Source: an uncultured bacterium (GTDB lineage: Bacteria > Bdellovibrionota_C > UBA2361 > SZUA-149 > CALKYB01). From it: 14,899 nucleotides of DNA. The stretch's first letter is position 1; every line of letters begins with the position of its first letter. Where the stretch lies: assembly GCA_938022485.1 (NCBI GenBank), contig CALIEE010000315.1, positions 1 to 14,899 of the forward strand, written 5' to 3'. The position numbers were made by a program, and so were the translations under genes. The notes under the pieces are model-generated. The model saw nothing but the letters and a program-made list of their open reading frames with translations, did not search any database and was not told the DNA's origin. Positions 13,865-14,899 of this stretch are shown in pieces.

Positions 13865-14817
13865 TCAATACAAAACAGGAAGAGCGAAATATTATATCCA
13901 TAGAGGCTAAAAATCTCGTAGCCTGCTATGACAAAGTAGAGGCTCTACGGATTGAAGCTCTAAAGCTCAGCGGTAGAGTCATTGCAGTTGTAGGTCACAA
14001 CGGCTCTGGTAAATCTACTTTAATCAAAACCGCCCTAGGACTTCTTGGCAATACCGGCTCTCTTAGCATTAGTAGAACAAATTCCTGGGGCGATAAAACT
14101 ACCCTTATCCCTGAACAACATATGGCCTACTCACCAGAGAGAGGTTCTGTATTTTCAGATATCACAGTTGAGAACTATATTAAGCTCTGGTGTAGAATCA
14201 AACAGAACAATGCCAAGTATTACCTTGGAGAAGGAAGAAAATATATCGAGCAGTTAGGAGTTCAACCCTTACTTTCAAAACTAGGGCGAAATCTTTCCAA
14301 AGGTGAGCGCCGACGAGTTCAAACTGCTGTTGGTTTTATTAGCAATCCCCTTTTATTCTTTTTTGACGAGCCCTTTGATGGTCTGGACGTAAGACAAGCT
14401 AGTTATTTGGCTGAGATAATGATGGAAGCTTCAACTTCGATGGGCTTGATTATTTCCAGCCACCAAATGAACGTGGTGGAACGCTTGGCGGACAAGATTA
14501 TTGTTTTAAAAGACGGAGAAATTCACGCTTGTGGTGGAGTTGAAGAGGTCTCCAGAGAGCTTGCTGAGAAAACATGGTGCTTAAAAGTCGGCTCCGAGGA
14601 CATAGCTTTTGAACTTTGCATCGGTTCAAAAGAAGTATTCTCTGACTCACTCATTCATCAACAAAACCGAAGAATTTATTTTACCGGCAACAATTTAAAC
14701 AAGGCTGAGCTTACCTCCTGGTGCTACGAGATCGGAGTTGGGGAATTTGATCTCGAGGAAGATTCACCAAATCTGACAGATGCAATGGGCTATCATTTAA
14801 TGAAGTTACAAAACTAA
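13861..14817 (+). CDS. ABC transporter ATP-binding protein
   Basis: 318 residues. It powers the neighbouring permease at the cytoplasmic face. Walker A is GHNGSGKST (45-53, Lys51). The Q-loop region is YSPERGSVF (90-98), with Glu at the usual Gln place, as in NatA/CcmA-like subunits. The signature is LSKGERRRVQ (145-154, instead of LSGGQ), Walker B LLFFFDEP (164-171, Glu170), D-loop FDGLD (172-176) and H-loop His201. The last 75 residues form an accessory region ending in EEDSPNLTDAM, which recalls the 'PSLEDAF' end of ABC-2-type ATPases. These features place it with exporters rather than with solute-binding-protein importers, and no binding protein gene is present. The next gene starts 9 bases after its stop. 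Confidence 0.93.
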   Translation: MINTKQEERNIISIEAKNLVACYDKVEALRIEALKLSGRVIAVVGHNGSGKSTLIKTALGLLGNTGSLSISRTNSWGDKTTLIPEQHMAYSPERGSVFSDITVENYIKLWCRIKQNNAKYYLGEGRKYIEQLGVQPLLSKLGRNLSKGERRRVQTAVGFISNPLLFFFDEPFDGLDVRQASYLAEIMMEASTSMGLIISSHQMNVVERLADKIIVLKDGEIHACGGVEEVSRELAEKTWCLKVGSEDIAFELCIGSKEVFSDSLIHQQNRRIYFTGNNLNKAELTSWCYEIGVGEFDLEEDSPNLTDAMGYHLMKLQN

Positions 14818-14825
14818 GAAGATCA

Positions 14826-14899
14826 ATGAAGCCTAACTTCTCTAACTTCCCAAGTTCTCTTTTCATTGTCGTCTTTATCAGGGTCTTTCGCGGCACCCC
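14826..14899 (+). CDS. Start of a third gene of the ABC operon (cut by window end)
   Basis: ATG at 14826, 9 bases after the ATPase stop, opens a frame that runs to the last base (24 full codons). It encodes MKPNFSNFPSS and then the hydrophobic LFIVVFIRVFRG. A hydrophobic N-terminus next to an ABC ATPase suggests a second permease or accessory membrane protein. The tight spacing supports one transcript. The ribosome site is weak (AGAAGA at 14817-14822 region). Too short for a firm identity. Confidence 0.5.
   Translation, partial: MKPNFSNFPSSLFIVVFIRVFRGT

Noticed and set aside
1..14899. CRISPR array, insertion sequence, prophage or integrated element
   Set aside because: No regularly spaced repeats, transposase, integrase or phage genes; the tRNA-His 3' end has no duplicated copy that I can see in the window.

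Overview
The window reads as chromosomal DNA of a Gram-negative bacterium. Supporting signs are signal peptides for export, an OmpA-type peptidoglycan-binding protein with no lipobox, and ordinary Shine-Dalgarno and sigma70-like signals. The base composition looks moderately AT-rich by eye (not computed). The MopE-type metal-binding motif fused to a beta-helix, the archaeal-type (DhnA) class I aldolase and the PykA-type pyruvate kinase fit a deltaproteobacterial-grade lineage (Myxococcota, Bdellovibrionota, SAR324 or a relative). That placement is an inference; no gene here fixes the phylum. I see no insertion sequence, integrase, phage gene or CRISPR array.

Layout. 1-1584 (+) is the 3' part of a large secreted Cys/Asp-rich MopE-motif and beta-helix protein. 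1637-1713 (-) is tRNA-His, with its own promoter at 1736-1764. 1801-2919 (-) is dprA. 3130-5556 (+) is an unusual 808-residue single-span membrane protein: an L7/L12- or ClpS-like N-terminal domain, a long acidic low-complexity region with repeated short helix motifs, one membrane segment and a basic C-terminal domain. 5639-7087 (+) is pyruvate kinase. 7123-7707 (-) and 7939-8565 (+) are two divergent MerR-like DNA-binding proteins sharing a control region that holds small dyads. 8566-8751 is a structured intergenic stretch ending in a strong bidirectional terminator. 8752-9543 (-) is an OmpA-family protein, 9878-10219 (-) a rhodanese and 10361-11278 (-) a class I fructose-bisphosphate aldolase. 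11603-12436 (+) is a secreted HExxH metallopeptidase. 12593-14899 (+) is an ABC-export operon: permease, ATPase and the beginning of a third gene, with two hairpins in its leader.

How the parts relate. Pyruvate kinase and the aldolase are central carbon enzymes (lower glycolysis, and aldol cleavage or condensation of fructose-1,6-bisphosphate), but they are not in one operon. The aldolase has the best promoter in the window: TTGACA, a 17-bp spacer, then TACAAT, with a perfect 9+9-bp dyad filling the spacer and the edge of the -10 box, which points to repressor control. dprA and tRNA-His lie in tandem but the tRNA has a separate candidate promoter. The ABC genes overlap (ATGA) or nearly touch, so they should be one transcript.

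The least explained items are the 3130-5556 protein, the aldolase operator, the four-cysteine extracytoplasmic domain of the ABC permease, and the structured non-coding stretches at 8585-8654 and 12530-12587.
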